DNA of 64,000 nt from Actinomycetospora chiangmaiensis DSM 45062 (lineage in GTDB: Bacteria > Actinomycetota > Actinomycetes > Mycobacteriales > Pseudonocardiaceae). Shown here piece by piece: positions 34,293 to 42,330 of the stretch. The position numbers were made by a program, and so were the translations under genes. The notes under the pieces are model-generated. The model made no database searches. It saw only the letters and a program-made list of their open reading frames with translations, and was not told where the DNA came from. The stretch covers positions 245,072 through 309,071 of the forward strand of contig NZ_KB903245.1 of NCBI RefSeq assembly GCF_000379625.1, written 5' to 3'. Each line of letters opens with the position of its first letter. The first letter of the stretch is position 1.

Positions 34293-34781
34293 TTGAGCTT
34301 CGTGCCCGACGACCGCCAGCAGTTCAACGTGACGCTCCCGCGCGACCTCGTCCGCGCGGTGAAGCACCACGCCGTCGACGTCCAGCTCTCCCTCTCGGAC
34401 CTGGTGGCGGAGGCCCTGCAGGACCGCCTCCGTCGTCGGGAAGGGGTGGAGGTCCGGCCGATGGTGCACGTCGAGGACATGGCCGCGTCCGTGGCGTTCT
34501 ACGAGCAGCTCGGCGCGGCCGTGGTGCACGGCAGCCGGGACGGGGACTGGGTGCTGCTCGAGCTCGGCGGCTCGCGCCTCGGCCTGCTCGCGCACCCGCC
34601 GAACCCGGAGCAGGACGAGGGCACCGTCGAGCTCAACTTCCAGACCGACGACCTCGACGCCCTGGCCGGTCGGCTCGGCGTCGACCCGACCGACGAGGCG
34701 TTCGGGCGCCAGCTGCGGCTCACCACGCCCGACGGGCTGCTGGTGAAGGTCGACGAGCTGCGCCCCGAGCTCTACACCTGA
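34293..34781 (+). CDS. Ribbon-helix-helix / VOC (glyoxalase-fold) fusion protein
   Basis: A 162-residue two-domain protein. Residues about 9-48 ([38 protein letters not shown]) form a ribbon-helix-helix DNA-binding motif. Residues about 55-158 form a single VOC domain ([48 protein letters not shown]). VOC domains bind small ligands or metals, so this may be a one-component ligand-sensing repressor. The start is TTG 34293, with AGGAG at the right distance; GTG 34302 is an alternative. Its 3' end overlaps the convergent CoA-transferase by 10 bp. Confidence 0.8.
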   Translation: MSFVPDDRQQFNVTLPRDLVRAVKHHAVDVQLSLSDLVAEALQDRLRRREGVEVRPMVHVEDMAASVAFYEQLGAAVVHGSRDGDWVLLELGGSRLGLLAHPPNPEQDEGTVELNFQTDDLDALAGRLGVDPTDEAFGRQLRLTTPDGLLVKVDELRPELYT

Positions 34782-36031
34782 CGCCACCGCGGGGCGTCGG
34801 CACCGAGCTCGTGCGCCGGCGCCGCCCACGACCCGCCGAACACCGGCGGCGGGACCTCGACGGCGCCCAGCGTCTGCCGGACCGGCTCGACCGGCGGCGC
34901 GTCGGTGACCAGCTCCGGGTGCGCCCACAGCCACTCCCCCGTGCGCGCCAGCGACAGCGACCGGATCGAGCCGCCCCGCGTCGACCGCTCCGCGAGCCCG
35001 AGCAGGGCGGCGGCCGCGACGAGGTAACCGGTCGCGTGGTCGAGCGCCTGCGCGGGCAGGGCGCCCGGCCGCTCGTCCGTCCCGCACGCGACGGCGATGC
35101 CCGACGCGGCCTGGACGATCGAGTCGAACCCGCGACGGCCCGCCCAGGGCCCGGTCCAGCCCCAGGCGTCCAGCCGCACGACGACGAGTCCCGGCCGGCG
35201 CGCGAGCAGGTCCTCCGGGGCGAGGCCGAACCGGTCGAGTGCGCCGGGGCGGTACCCGGTCACGACGACGTCGGCCGTGTCCGCCAGGTCCCGGAGCCGG
35301 GGGTCGGACGCGTCGAGGACCGTCGTGCGCTTCCCGAGCCCGGTGTCGAGGTGCTGCGCGGCCAGTTCCGGCATCGACGGCGGGTCGACGCGCAGCACGT
35401 CCGCGCCGGTCAGCGCGAGCGTCCGGGTCGCGACCGGGCCCGCGATCACCCGCGTCAGGTCCAGCACCCGCGGCGTCCCGACGACGGGTGCGGGTCGCTC
35501 CGCGCGCTGCACGGTCACGAGCGGCTCGGCCGCCACGGCGCTCCCCTGCTCGGTGGCGGCCCAGGTCGGCCGATCCCGGACGGCCACCGCGATCCCGCCC
35601 TTCCCGACGACGAGCTCCTCCACCTCGCGTGCCGGGCGCGCGGCGATGGCCGGCCCCACCTCATCGGCGGGAACCTGTAGCGCGTCGAGGAGGCGGGCGC
35701 GGTGGTGGGGGTAGTTCGCGTGGGTGCGGACCCAGCCGTCGGCGGCGGGCCAGAAACCGGAGAGCGGGGCGAAGCCGCCCGGCGTCGTGCCGTCGACGCG
35801 CAGGAGCTGGTCCGCGCGGAAGGAGCTGCCGACGCGGGCGGGGTCGATGTCCGGCGCGCGGTGCCCGGCGGCACCGGCCGCGGCGGCGACGGCGCCGAGC
35901 GCGAGGGCCTCGACCGGCATCGGGCAGGCGAGGCCGGTGGAGGGGCCCGTCCAGCGCGGCTCCGGGGCCGGGAGGTCGGTGTCGAGGGCACGCCAGAGGT
36001 CGTGCAGGGCCCGGTCGGCGGCATCGATCAC
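34772..36031 (-). CDS. Family III CoA-transferase with permuted domain order
   Basis: A 419-residue CaiB/BaiF-type protein whose domains are rearranged. The block usually at the N-terminus ([31 protein letters not shown], in two parts) appears near residue 190. What precedes it ([35 protein letters not shown]) matches the small domain that normally follows. The catalytic Asp is retained near the end in [17 protein letters not shown] 36031 is the start; upstream lies a repeat element. Possibly a conserved subfamily of permuted CoA-transferases; the substrate is unknown. Confidence 0.82.
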   Translation of the reverse strand: MIDAADRALHDLWRALDTDLPAPEPRWTGPSTGLACPMPVEALALGAVAAAAGAAGHRAPDIDPARVGSSFRADQLLRVDGTTPGGFAPLSGFWPAADGWVRTHANYPHHRARLLDALQVPADEVGPAIAARPAREVEELVVGKGGIAVAVRDRPTWAATEQGSAVAAEPLVTVQRAERPAPVVGTPRVLDLTRVIAGPVATRTLALTGADVLRVDPPSMPELAAQHLDTGLGKRTTVLDASDPRLRDLADTADVVVTGYRPGALDRFGLAPEDLLARRPGLVVVRLDAWGWTGPWAGRRGFDSIVQAASGIAVACGTDERPGALPAQALDHATGYLVAAAALLGLAERSTRGGSIRSLSLARTGEWLWAHPELVTDAPPVEPVRQTLGAVEVPPPVFGGSWAAPAHELGADAPRWRQV

Positions 36032-36040
36032 GGGCGCTGA

Positions 36041-36090
36041 CGATGTGGCTTTCCTGCCACTGGATGCAAGCAACGACGCTTCGCTGCCAC
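36041..36090 (+). repeat. Dispersed palindromic 3'-end element, copy 2
   Basis: A 50-bp copy, 47 of 50 identical to the one at 36692-36741. It begins with a small hairpin (GTGGC/GCCAC) and continues TGGATGCAAGCAACGACGC. It ends 8 bp past the stop of the minus-strand gene at 36099. Confidence 0.8.
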
Positions 36091-36098
36091 GGGAGGGG

Positions 36099-36683
36099 TC
36101 AGGCCTGCTCGAGCCACGGCCGGAGGTGGTCCCGGACGGCCGGGGTGGGCGCGTCGATGAGGTCGAGCATGCGGCGGACCCGCTCGGCGGCGTCCCGGGT
36201 CAGGCGGAAGTCGCCGTCGCGCGACATCGGGTCCTCCGGGCCGAAGCGGCGGGCGGTCGCGACGATGTGGGGCACCTGCTCGCGGAGGTCCTCGGCGTCG
36301 TCGTCGGCGAGCGCCGGGTCGTGTCCCGCCTCCCGCAGCAGGGTCGCGACGTCGGTGAGCTGCGCGGCGAGCCACCCCCACGGGTCGGCGGTCAGGGCGT
36401 CGGACCACACCCGGTCCGAGGGCTCGACCCCGTCGAACGTCGGGTGGTGGTGCGCCGCCGAGAACGAGCCGGCGGGGCGGTCGAGCCGGTCGAAGAGGTC
36501 CGCCCGCCACACCGCGCCGTCGACGACCAGCCGCTGCGCCGCGGACTCGGTGCCGCGGTGCGGCTGCGGCTCCAGCAGCCGCAGCTCCACCCGGGTGCCG
36601 TGCTCCATCGTCGCGTCCGGCCCGATCTCGAACCAGCGGCGGACGATCACGGCGAGGCGTGTGAAGGTGAACGCGATCTGCAC
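36099..36683 (-). CDS. Conserved-looking hypothetical protein
   Basis: A 194-residue soluble protein with no recognised family. Notable features are an N-terminal beta region (MQIAFTFTRLAVIVRRWFEI), a WRADLFDRLDRPAGSFSAAHHHP block reminiscent of a beta-hairpin with clustered histidines, and a C-terminal helical half ending HLRPWLEQA. There are no membrane segments or signal peptide. The gene is bracketed by two near-identical direct copies of the 50-bp palindromic element (36041-36090 and 36692-36741). Confidence 0.65.
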   Translation of the reverse strand: MQIAFTFTRLAVIVRRWFEIGPDATMEHGTRVELRLLEPQPHRGTESAAQRLVVDGAVWRADLFDRLDRPAGSFSAAHHHPTFDGVEPSDRVWSDALTADPWGWLAAQLTDVATLLREAGHDPALADDDAEDLREQVPHIVATARRFGPEDPMSRDGDFRLTRDAAERVRRMLDLIDAPTPAVRDHLRPWLEQA

Positions 36684-36691
36684 GGCGACGA

Positions 36692-36741
36692 CGATGTGGC
36701 CTTCCTGCCACTGGATGCAAGCAACGACGCCTTGCTGCCAC
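36692..36741 (+). repeat. Dispersed palindromic 3'-end element, copy 3
   Basis: Same orientation and 94% identity to the copy at 36041-36090. It lies between the start of the 36099 gene and the stop of the next minus-strand gene, ending 11 bp from that stop. Confidence 0.8.
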
Positions 36742-36752
36742 CCGGGGCGGGG

Positions 36753-37376
36753 TCAGGGCGTCTTCAGGGCCGGGCGGTCCGGATGGTCGGCCAGGACGAC
36801 GAACGGCACCAGGTCCTGCGGCGCGACCTCCTCGTCGTACCGGGCGTACGCCGGCAGCGTCCACGCCTCGTCGTCGGGCGTGTGCCGCGCGAGGGCCGCC
36901 GTCGACATGGCGACGTGCACCTCGAGCTCCGCCGGCAGCCCGCGCCCGAGCAGCAGCGGCCCGTCGACGATCACCACGCCCCGGGGGCCGAGCGGCACCC
37001 GCTCGGCGCGCACCGCACGGTCGGTCGCCACGTCCCACAGCCGCGGGAGGACCGGCTTCCCGACGACGGCGGGGGCCAGCACCTCGCGCACGAGGGCGCC
37101 CGCGTCGAGCCAGTCGTCGTAGAAGGCGTCCGGGTCGGTGCGGCCCCGTTCGAGGCGGACCGACGCCGGGCGCAGGAAGTCCCACGCCGACACCCGCAGC
37201 ACCGGCCGGGAGAGCCGCTGCAGCCGGTCGACGAGCCCGTCGGCCCAGCGGTCGGGCCGCGCGGCGGCCGCACCGTCCACGAGGACCCGCACGGCCCCGT
37301 CGGGAACGGGCAGCGCGTGCACGGCCTCGGCGAGCCGGTCGAGCAGGACGTCCGGGGTGAGGGGAGCGATCGACAT
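36753..37376 (-). CDS. Uridine-kinase-like protein without a normal P-loop
   Basis: A 207-residue protein resembling actinobacterial proteins labelled uridine kinase. The N-terminal strand leads into VLVDGAAAARPDRWADGL where a Walker A GxxGxGK[ST] is expected, so the phosphate-binding Lys is missing. Later blocks fit the family: VLRVSAWDFLRPASVRLERG, TDPDAFYDDWLDAGAL and GVVIVDGPLLLGRGLP. Kinase activity is doubtful. ATG 37376 is preferred to an upstream extension through GC-rich intergenic DNA. Confidence 0.72.
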   Translation of the reverse strand: MSIAPLTPDVLLDRLAEAVHALPVPDGAVRVLVDGAAAARPDRWADGLVDRLQRLSRPVLRVSAWDFLRPASVRLERGRTDPDAFYDDWLDAGALVREVLAPAVVGKPVLPRLWDVATDRAVRAERVPLGPRGVVIVDGPLLLGRGLPAELEVHVAMSTAALARHTPDDEAWTLPAYARYDEEVAPQDLVPFVVLADHPDRPALKTP

Positions 37377-37418
37377 CGCCCCCAGGATCCCAGGCCCCGG
37401 GCGTGGTGACCCGCCGAC

Positions 37419-37461
37419 GTCCGGTGTCGGCCGTGGCACACGGCCACGACCGACACCGGAC
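37419..37461 (-). terminator. Hairpin after the MHS transporter gene
   Basis: GTCCGGTGTCGGCCGTGGC (37419-37437) pairs with GCCACGACCGACACCGGAC (37443-37461), with one mismatch and a 5-nt loop. It starts 9 bp beyond the transporter stop. No T-run, as with the other hairpins in this window. Confidence 0.65.
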
Positions 37462-37470
37462 CCCTCGGGC

Positions 37471-38823
37471 TCAGGCCGTGGCCGCCTCCCCCTCGACCAC
37501 GGGCAGCGAGGCGCCGTCCTCGGAGTGCTCGTCGTACTCGTCCGGCGGCCGCGGGTGCATCGTCGCGAGCGCGATCAGGGACACCACGGCGCACGCGATG
37601 ATGTAGACCGAGATCCAGAAGGTGCCGCCCGTGGCGGCGAGCACCGCGGTCGCGATCAGCGGTGCCGGGCCACCCGCCGTGATGGAGGCGAGCTGGTAGC
37701 CGAGCCCCGCGCCGGTGTAGCGGACCCCGGTCCCGAACGACTCGGAGATCAGCGCCGCCTGCGGGCCGTACATCATGTCGTGGAAGATCAGGCCCAGGAT
37801 CATGCCGAGGATCACCAGTCCCCCGACCCGCGTCTGGAGCAGCGCGAAGTACGGGAAGGCGTACAGGCCGGTGAGCACCACGCCCGCGCCGTAGACCAGG
37901 CGCCGGCCGAGCACGTCGGAGAGCCAGCCGAAGAACGGCACGCTGATGATGCCGATCAGGGCCGCGACGATGAGGTAGAGCAGCAGGTCCGTCCGTGCCA
38001 GCTTCAGCTGCTGCGTGCCGTAGACCAGCACGAACGAGGTGTAGAGGTAGAACGGCGCCTGCTCGGCGGTGCGCACGAACAGCGCCTTGAGCACGTCGCG
38101 CCACTGGTGGCGCAGGGTCTCGGCCAGCGGCATCTTCACCACGTGACCGCTGGAGCGCATCGCGGCGAACGCGGGCGACTCCAGGACCGTCAGCCGCACG
38201 ACCAGCCCGATCGCGATCAGCACGATCGACGCGAGGAAGGGCCAGCGCCACCCACCATTGAGGAAGTCGGGGCCGGCGAACGCCCACACCACGAACGTGC
38301 CGAGAGCGAGCCCGATCGGCACCCCGGCCTGCGGCCACGAGGCCATCAGCCCGCGCTGCCGACGGTGCCCCCACTCCATCGCCATCAGCACGGAGCCGCC
38401 CCACTCACCGCCGACGCCGATGCCCTGCAGCACGCGCAGCACGGTCAGCAGGATCGGCGCCCACACGCCGATCGTGGCGTAGGTCGGCAGCAGACCGATG
38501 AGCACGGTCGCGCCGCCCATGATCAGCAGGGTGGCGACGAGCGAGTACTTGCGGCCGATGCGGTCGCCGTAGTGTCCGAAGATCGCCGCCCCGAGTGGTC
38601 GGGCGGCGAAGCCGACGAACTGCGTGGAGAACGCGAGCAGGACGCCGCCGGACGCCGAGTTGTTGAAGAACAACGGCCCGAACACGAGCGCGGCGGCGGT
38701 GTTGTAGAGGAAGAAGTCGTACCACTCGATGGTGGTGCCGACGGTGCTGGCGAGCACGGCGCGACGTTTGATACGTCGCCGTGCGACGGGATCGTTCAGC
38801 TGAGCTGCTGGGGCATCGGCCAT
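37471..38823 (-). CDS. MFS transporter, metabolite:H+ symporter (MHS) type
   Basis: A 450-residue 12-helix major facilitator protein of the ProP/ShiA/KgtP group. The family N-terminus is AVLASTVGTTIEWYDFFLYNTAAALVFGPLFF. The loop 2-3 motif is GFAARPLGAAIFGHYGDRIGRK. LRVLQGIGVGGEWGGSVLMAME and the loop 8-9 motif FFGWLSDVLGRR follow. Likely substrates are organic acids, betaine or aromatic acids; the exact one is not deducible. ATG 38823. Confidence 0.92.
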   Translation of the reverse strand: MADAPAAQLNDPVARRRIKRRAVLASTVGTTIEWYDFFLYNTAAALVFGPLFFNNSASGGVLLAFSTQFVGFAARPLGAAIFGHYGDRIGRKYSLVATLLIMGGATVLIGLLPTYATIGVWAPILLTVLRVLQGIGVGGEWGGSVLMAMEWGHRRQRGLMASWPQAGVPIGLALGTFVVWAFAGPDFLNGGWRWPFLASIVLIAIGLVVRLTVLESPAFAAMRSSGHVVKMPLAETLRHQWRDVLKALFVRTAEQAPFYLYTSFVLVYGTQQLKLARTDLLLYLIVAALIGIISVPFFGWLSDVLGRRLVYGAGVVLTGLYAFPYFALLQTRVGGLVILGMILGLIFHDMMYGPQAALISESFGTGVRYTGAGLGYQLASITAGGPAPLIATAVLAATGGTFWISVYIIACAVVSLIALATMHPRPPDEYDEHSEDGASLPVVEGEAATA

Positions 38824-38886
38824 GGCGCAGGATGATGCGCGTCACACCCCATGGAGGGCAACGCCTACTTCACCGAGCGGAAAGGG

Positions 38887-39510
38887 TCAGATCACCGAGA
38901 AGCGGTCCGTCAGCTTCTGACCGTCCGAACGGCTGATCACGCACGAGACCAGACGGCCGCCCGACGAGCCGGAGGCCGTGCCGTTCGGCTCGTCGAAGGT
39001 GGCCTGCGTGGGCACCACGGCCGCGACGTCCAGCGCCGACTTGTCGACCCCGCTCGCCGACTCGGCCACCTGTCCCGAGGCGACCACCATGGCGCAGAAG
39101 GCGCGGCCGTACGCCGCGAACGCCGCCGCCCCGGGGTAGCTGACCTCGCGGCTGGAGTTCAGCGGCGTCCCGGTGCCGACCACCTCGATGTCGTGCGCGT
39201 CGCCGCACGGCGCGTTGGTGGCGTCGGTGTAGGTCGTCCCGGCGCTCAGCCGCCCGGTGGCGCACTGCCCGTCGAACAGCGTGAACGCCGGGAGGTCGCC
39301 GCCCGGTCCGAAGGTGTAGACGGCGGGCTCGTCGGAGAACGGCCGCCAGCCGCCCACCAGCGCCCCGGCCGCGAACACGACGAGGACGAGCAGGACCGCC
39401 CCCGCCCCGGTGAGGAGGCGGCGGTCGCGGAGGGCGGCGGGGAGCTCCAGCGGTCTCAGCTCTCCTGGTCCACGTGCAGCGCCTGCTGCTCGGCACCCTC
39501 GGTGGGCCAC
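38887..39510 (-). CDS. Septum formation family protein
   Basis: A 207-residue single-pass membrane protein with an extracytoplasmic PF13845-like domain. A short cytoplasmic N-terminus and one membrane helix (GAGAVLLVLVVFAAGALVGG) precede paired-cysteine regions: LFDGQCATG, NAPCGDAHDIEVVGTG, GRAFCAMVV and RLVSCVISRSDG. Mycobacterial relatives have been tied to septum formation, but the role is not firm. GTG 39510 has GGAG at -9 and overlaps the DUF5709 gene by 55 bp; otherwise no ATG/GTG/TTG is available before the membrane helix. Confidence 0.72.
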   Translation of the reverse strand: MAHRGCRAAGAARGPGELRPLELPAALRDRRLLTGAGAVLLVLVVFAAGALVGGWRPFSDEPAVYTFGPGGDLPAFTLFDGQCATGRLSAGTTYTDATNAPCGDAHDIEVVGTGTPLNSSREVSYPGAAAFAAYGRAFCAMVVASGQVAESASGVDKSALDVAAVVPTQATFDEPNGTASGSSGGRLVSCVISRSDGQKLTDRFSVI

Positions 39511-40007
39511 TCGTTCTCCACCGCGGCCACCTCGCCGACCCGGTCGTCGGCCGGCAGCCCGGTCTCCTCGGCGGCGTCGGCGGCCGAGGACAGCCCGACC
39601 TGGACCTCGCCCCCGAGTTGCGCCTCGACGGCGCCGTCGGGGTCGAGCGGGTCGGCGACCGGGGCACCGGTGGTGCCGAAGTCGCCCACGCCGTCGACGG
39701 CGTTCTCGGGGTCGTCCACCGTCTCGTCGAGCTCCATCGCCGGGGTCGCCGCGATGGGGCGGCCCGGGGGCTCCTCGAGCCCGTCGACGACGTCGGGCTC
39801 CTCCTGCGGGAGGCGGTAGGCGATGGAGTCGCGCTCCGGGTCGTTGTCGTCGCCGCCCAGCTTGACGTCGCGGCTGTAGTCCTCCGCGGTGTCCATCCCG
39901 TCCTCGAGCGGGTCGGTGCCGAGCCGGTCCTCGTCGAGCACGACCGACGGCTCGTCGTCGAGGGGGCTGGTGTCGTTGTCGACGACGGCCTCGTACTGCT
40001 CGCTCAC
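39456..40007 (-). CDS. DUF5709-like acidic protein
   Basis: A 183-residue, very acidic, mostly disordered protein. The segment SIAYRLPQEEPDVV and the run of Asp/Glu-Pro repeats match the actinobacterial DUF5709 pattern; the function is unknown. GTG 40007 is chosen because GGGAG precedes it and the upstream frame is Arg-rich shadow. It is probably co-transcribed with the septum-formation-type gene. Confidence 0.68.
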   Translation of the reverse strand: MSEQYEAVVDNDTSPLDDEPSVVLDEDRLGTDPLEDGMDTAEDYSRDVKLGGDDNDPERDSIAYRLPQEEPDVVDGLEEPPGRPIAATPAMELDETVDDPENAVDGVGDFGTTGAPVADPLDPDGAVEAQLGGEVQVGLSSAADAAEETGLPADDRVGEVAAVENEWPTEGAEQQALHVDQES

Positions 40008-40143
40008 GGTGCTCGCTCCCGATCTCGTCCTCTGCATGGTGCACGGTCGGGAGTGCGTTCCCCGCACCAGGGTGGCTCACGCCCGGTGAGCAGTGATCCG
40101 TGCCGGGGCACGGACAAGTACTCACGGGCGCGCAGCGCACCTG

Positions 40144-41781
40144 CTAGATCTTCCGCTCCTGCCCGCCCCACTCCTTGGCGCGCAGCTCGAATTTCTGGAT
40201 CTTGCCGGTCGAGGTCTTCGGCAGCTCCTCGATCACCTCGACCTCGCGCGGGGCCTTGTAGCGGGCGATCTGCGTCTTGACGTGCTCGACGACCTCGTCC
40301 GGCTCGACCGTCCGCCCCTGGCGCAGGGTGATGAAGGCCTTCGGGCGCTCGCCCCACCGCTCGTCGGGCACGCCCACCACGGCGGCCTCGAGCACGGCGG
40401 GGTGCGAGAGGACGGCCTGCTCCACCTCGACGGTCGAGATGTTCTCGCCGCCGGAGATGATCACGTCCTTGGCGCGGTCGCGGAGCTCGACGTAGCCGTC
40501 GGAGTGCATCACCCCGAGGTCGCCGGAGTGGTACCAGCCACCGGCGAACGCCTTGGCCGTCGCCTCGTCGTCGCGGTAGTAGCCGCTCATCACGTTGTTG
40601 CCGCGCATGACGATCTCGCCCATCGTCGAACCGTCCGCGGGGACGTCGACGAGGTCGACCGACGCCCAGTCGGTCACATCCTCGCCCAGCACCTCGACGA
40701 CGCGCACCGGGTCCGCCTGCACCATCGCGACGCCCTGCCGGGCCTGCAGCTTCGCCCGCTCCGTCGGGTCGAGCGCGGCCCAGTCGTCCTGCCACTGGCA
40801 CACGGTGTACGGGCCGTAGACCTCGGTGAGCCCGTAGACGTGCACCACCCGGAAGCCGAGCCGTTCCATCTCGAGGATCGTCGTCGGGCTGGGCGGCGCA
40901 CCCGCCGTCGTGACGACGAGGGCGTAGTCGAGCTCGCGGGCCTCGGCCGCGTTCATGATCGTCGTGACGACCGTGGGGGCGCCGTTGAGGTGGGTGACGC
41001 GGTGCTCGCCGATGAGCCGCCAGATCACGTCGCCGCGCACCTCGCGCAGGCACACGTGGGTGCCGCCGATGGCGGTGATCGCCCAGGGCGTGCACCAGCC
41101 GTTGCAGTGGAACATCGGCAGCGTCCACAGGTAGACGCTCGACGGGTCGTGATAGCTGTGGACGATCTCGCCGAAGGAGTTCAGGTACGCCCCGCGGTGG
41201 TGGTACTGCACGCCCTTGGGCTTGCCGGTGGTGCCGGACGTGTAGTTGATCGTGATCGTCGAGCGTTCGTCGGTTATGTCCCAGGAGAGGTCGTCGCCCT
41301 CGTCGCCGCGCGCGAGCAGCGCCGCGTAGCCGTCCTCCGCCGATCCGGCGTCCGGACCCTCCGGGTCCACGTGCACGACGATCTCGCGCACCGTCTCCAA
41401 CGACTCGCGGACCGGGTCCACCGCGGCGAGCAGCGTCGAGTCGACCACCAGCACCGTCGCCCCGGAGTGGTCGAGGATGTAGCGGACCTCCTCGGCCGAG
41501 AGTCGGGTGTTCACCGCGACGAGGATCGCGCCGGCCAACGGCACCCCGAAGTGCGCGTGCAGCATCGCGGGGACGTTCGGCAGCAGGCAGGCGACCCGGT
41601 CGCCGGGCGCCACCCCCGAGGCCCGTAGTCCCCGGGCGAGCCGCTGCGCGTCGCGCGCGAACTCGGCGTAGGTCCAGCGAGACGCCCCGTGGACGATCGC
41701 CGTCTTGTCGGGGTAGACCCCCGCCGAACGCCGCAGGAACGACAACGGCGTCAGTTCGGTGATCCAGGTCTCGGCAGCCAC
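40144..41781 (-). CDS. Acyl-CoA synthetase (AMP-binding, medium/long chain)
   Basis: A 545-residue ANL-superfamily enzyme that adenylates a carboxylic acid and transfers it to CoA. The A3 motif is TINYTSGTTGKPKGVQYHH, A5 is VYGLTEVYGP, A7-A8 are YHSGDLGVMHSDGYVELRDRAKDVIISGGENIS (in blocks), and the catalytic lysine is in LPKTSTGKIQKFELR. The size and the LNGAPTVVTTIMNA block suggest a fatty or aryl acid, not acetate. It lies 7 bp downstream of the AsnC gene on the same strand. Confidence 0.9.
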   Translation of the reverse strand: MAAETWITELTPLSFLRRSAGVYPDKTAIVHGASRWTYAEFARDAQRLARGLRASGVAPGDRVACLLPNVPAMLHAHFGVPLAGAILVAVNTRLSAEEVRYILDHSGATVLVVDSTLLAAVDPVRESLETVREIVVHVDPEGPDAGSAEDGYAALLARGDEGDDLSWDITDERSTITINYTSGTTGKPKGVQYHHRGAYLNSFGEIVHSYHDPSSVYLWTLPMFHCNGWCTPWAITAIGGTHVCLREVRGDVIWRLIGEHRVTHLNGAPTVVTTIMNAAEARELDYALVVTTAGAPPSPTTILEMERLGFRVVHVYGLTEVYGPYTVCQWQDDWAALDPTERAKLQARQGVAMVQADPVRVVEVLGEDVTDWASVDLVDVPADGSTMGEIVMRGNNVMSGYYRDDEATAKAFAGGWYHSGDLGVMHSDGYVELRDRAKDVIISGGENISTVEVEQAVLSHPAVLEAAVVGVPDERWGERPKAFITLRQGRTVEPDEVVEHVKTQIARYKAPREVEVIEELPKTSTGKIQKFELRAKEWGGQERKI

Positions 41782-41788
41782 GCGCGCA

Positions 41789-42241
41789 TCATGCCCGCGT
41801 CCAGCGCCCCAGCACCATCAATGTCTTCGTCCCGGTGATCGTCCCCGCGCGGCGTAGTCGGTCGATCACCCGCTGCAGGTCGGCGAGGTCGCGGGCCCGG
41901 ACCTGCACGAGCGCGTCGGGGTCCCCCGCGATCGTGTAGACCGCCTGCACCTCGGGCACGGTCGACGCGGTCGAGACGATGTCCCCGACCGGCGTGCTGC
42001 CCGCGTACCGCACCTCGGTGAACGCCTCGACGCCCCAGCCGAGCCGGGTCGCGTCGACCTGCACGGTGAACCCGGTGATCACCCCGGTCTCGCGGAGCCG
42101 GTCGACCCGCCGCTTCACCGCGGCCACCGAGAGCCCGAGCCGCGGCGCCATGTCGGAGAACGTCCGCCGCCCGTCCTCGCGCAGGAGGGCCAGCAGGCGG
42201 TGGTCGGTGTCGTCGACGTCAGCGACCCGAGGTTCGTCCAT
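41789..42241 (-). CDS. Lrp/AsnC family regulator
   Basis: A 150-residue feast/famine regulator. The N-terminal winged helix (DHRLLALLREDGRRTFSDMAPRLGLSVAAVKRRVDRL, in blocks) is followed by a RAM domain (VEAFTEVRYAGSTP, VYTIAGDPDALVQVRARDLADLQ). It is divergent from the E1-like gene at 42331, its likely target, and the acyl-CoA ligase follows on its own strand. ATG 42241. Confidence 0.93.
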   Translation of the reverse strand: MDEPRVADVDDTDHRLLALLREDGRRTFSDMAPRLGLSVAAVKRRVDRLRETGVITGFTVQVDATRLGWGVEAFTEVRYAGSTPVGDIVSTASTVPEVQAVYTIAGDPDALVQVRARDLADLQRVIDRLRRAGTITGTKTLMVLGRWTRA

Positions 42242-42244
42242 GCA

Positions 42245-42293
42245 ACGAATCTTCGTCGGAAGGCCCTCGGCGCGTCGAGCTTTGCGCCTTCCG
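42245..42293. promoter_or_regulatory. Nested inverted repeats in the AsnC / E1 divergent gap
   Basis: ACGAA-TC-TTCGT (42245-42256) directly abuts the AsnC start, and CGGAAGGC (42257-42264) is repeated inverted as GCCTTCCG (42286-42293). Several symmetrical sites in one short gap fit binding by an Lrp-type multimer. Confidence 0.45.
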
Positions 42294-42330
42294 GCTCTCC
42301 AGCTTGTCTCTCGTGCGCGCGGTCGCTGAG

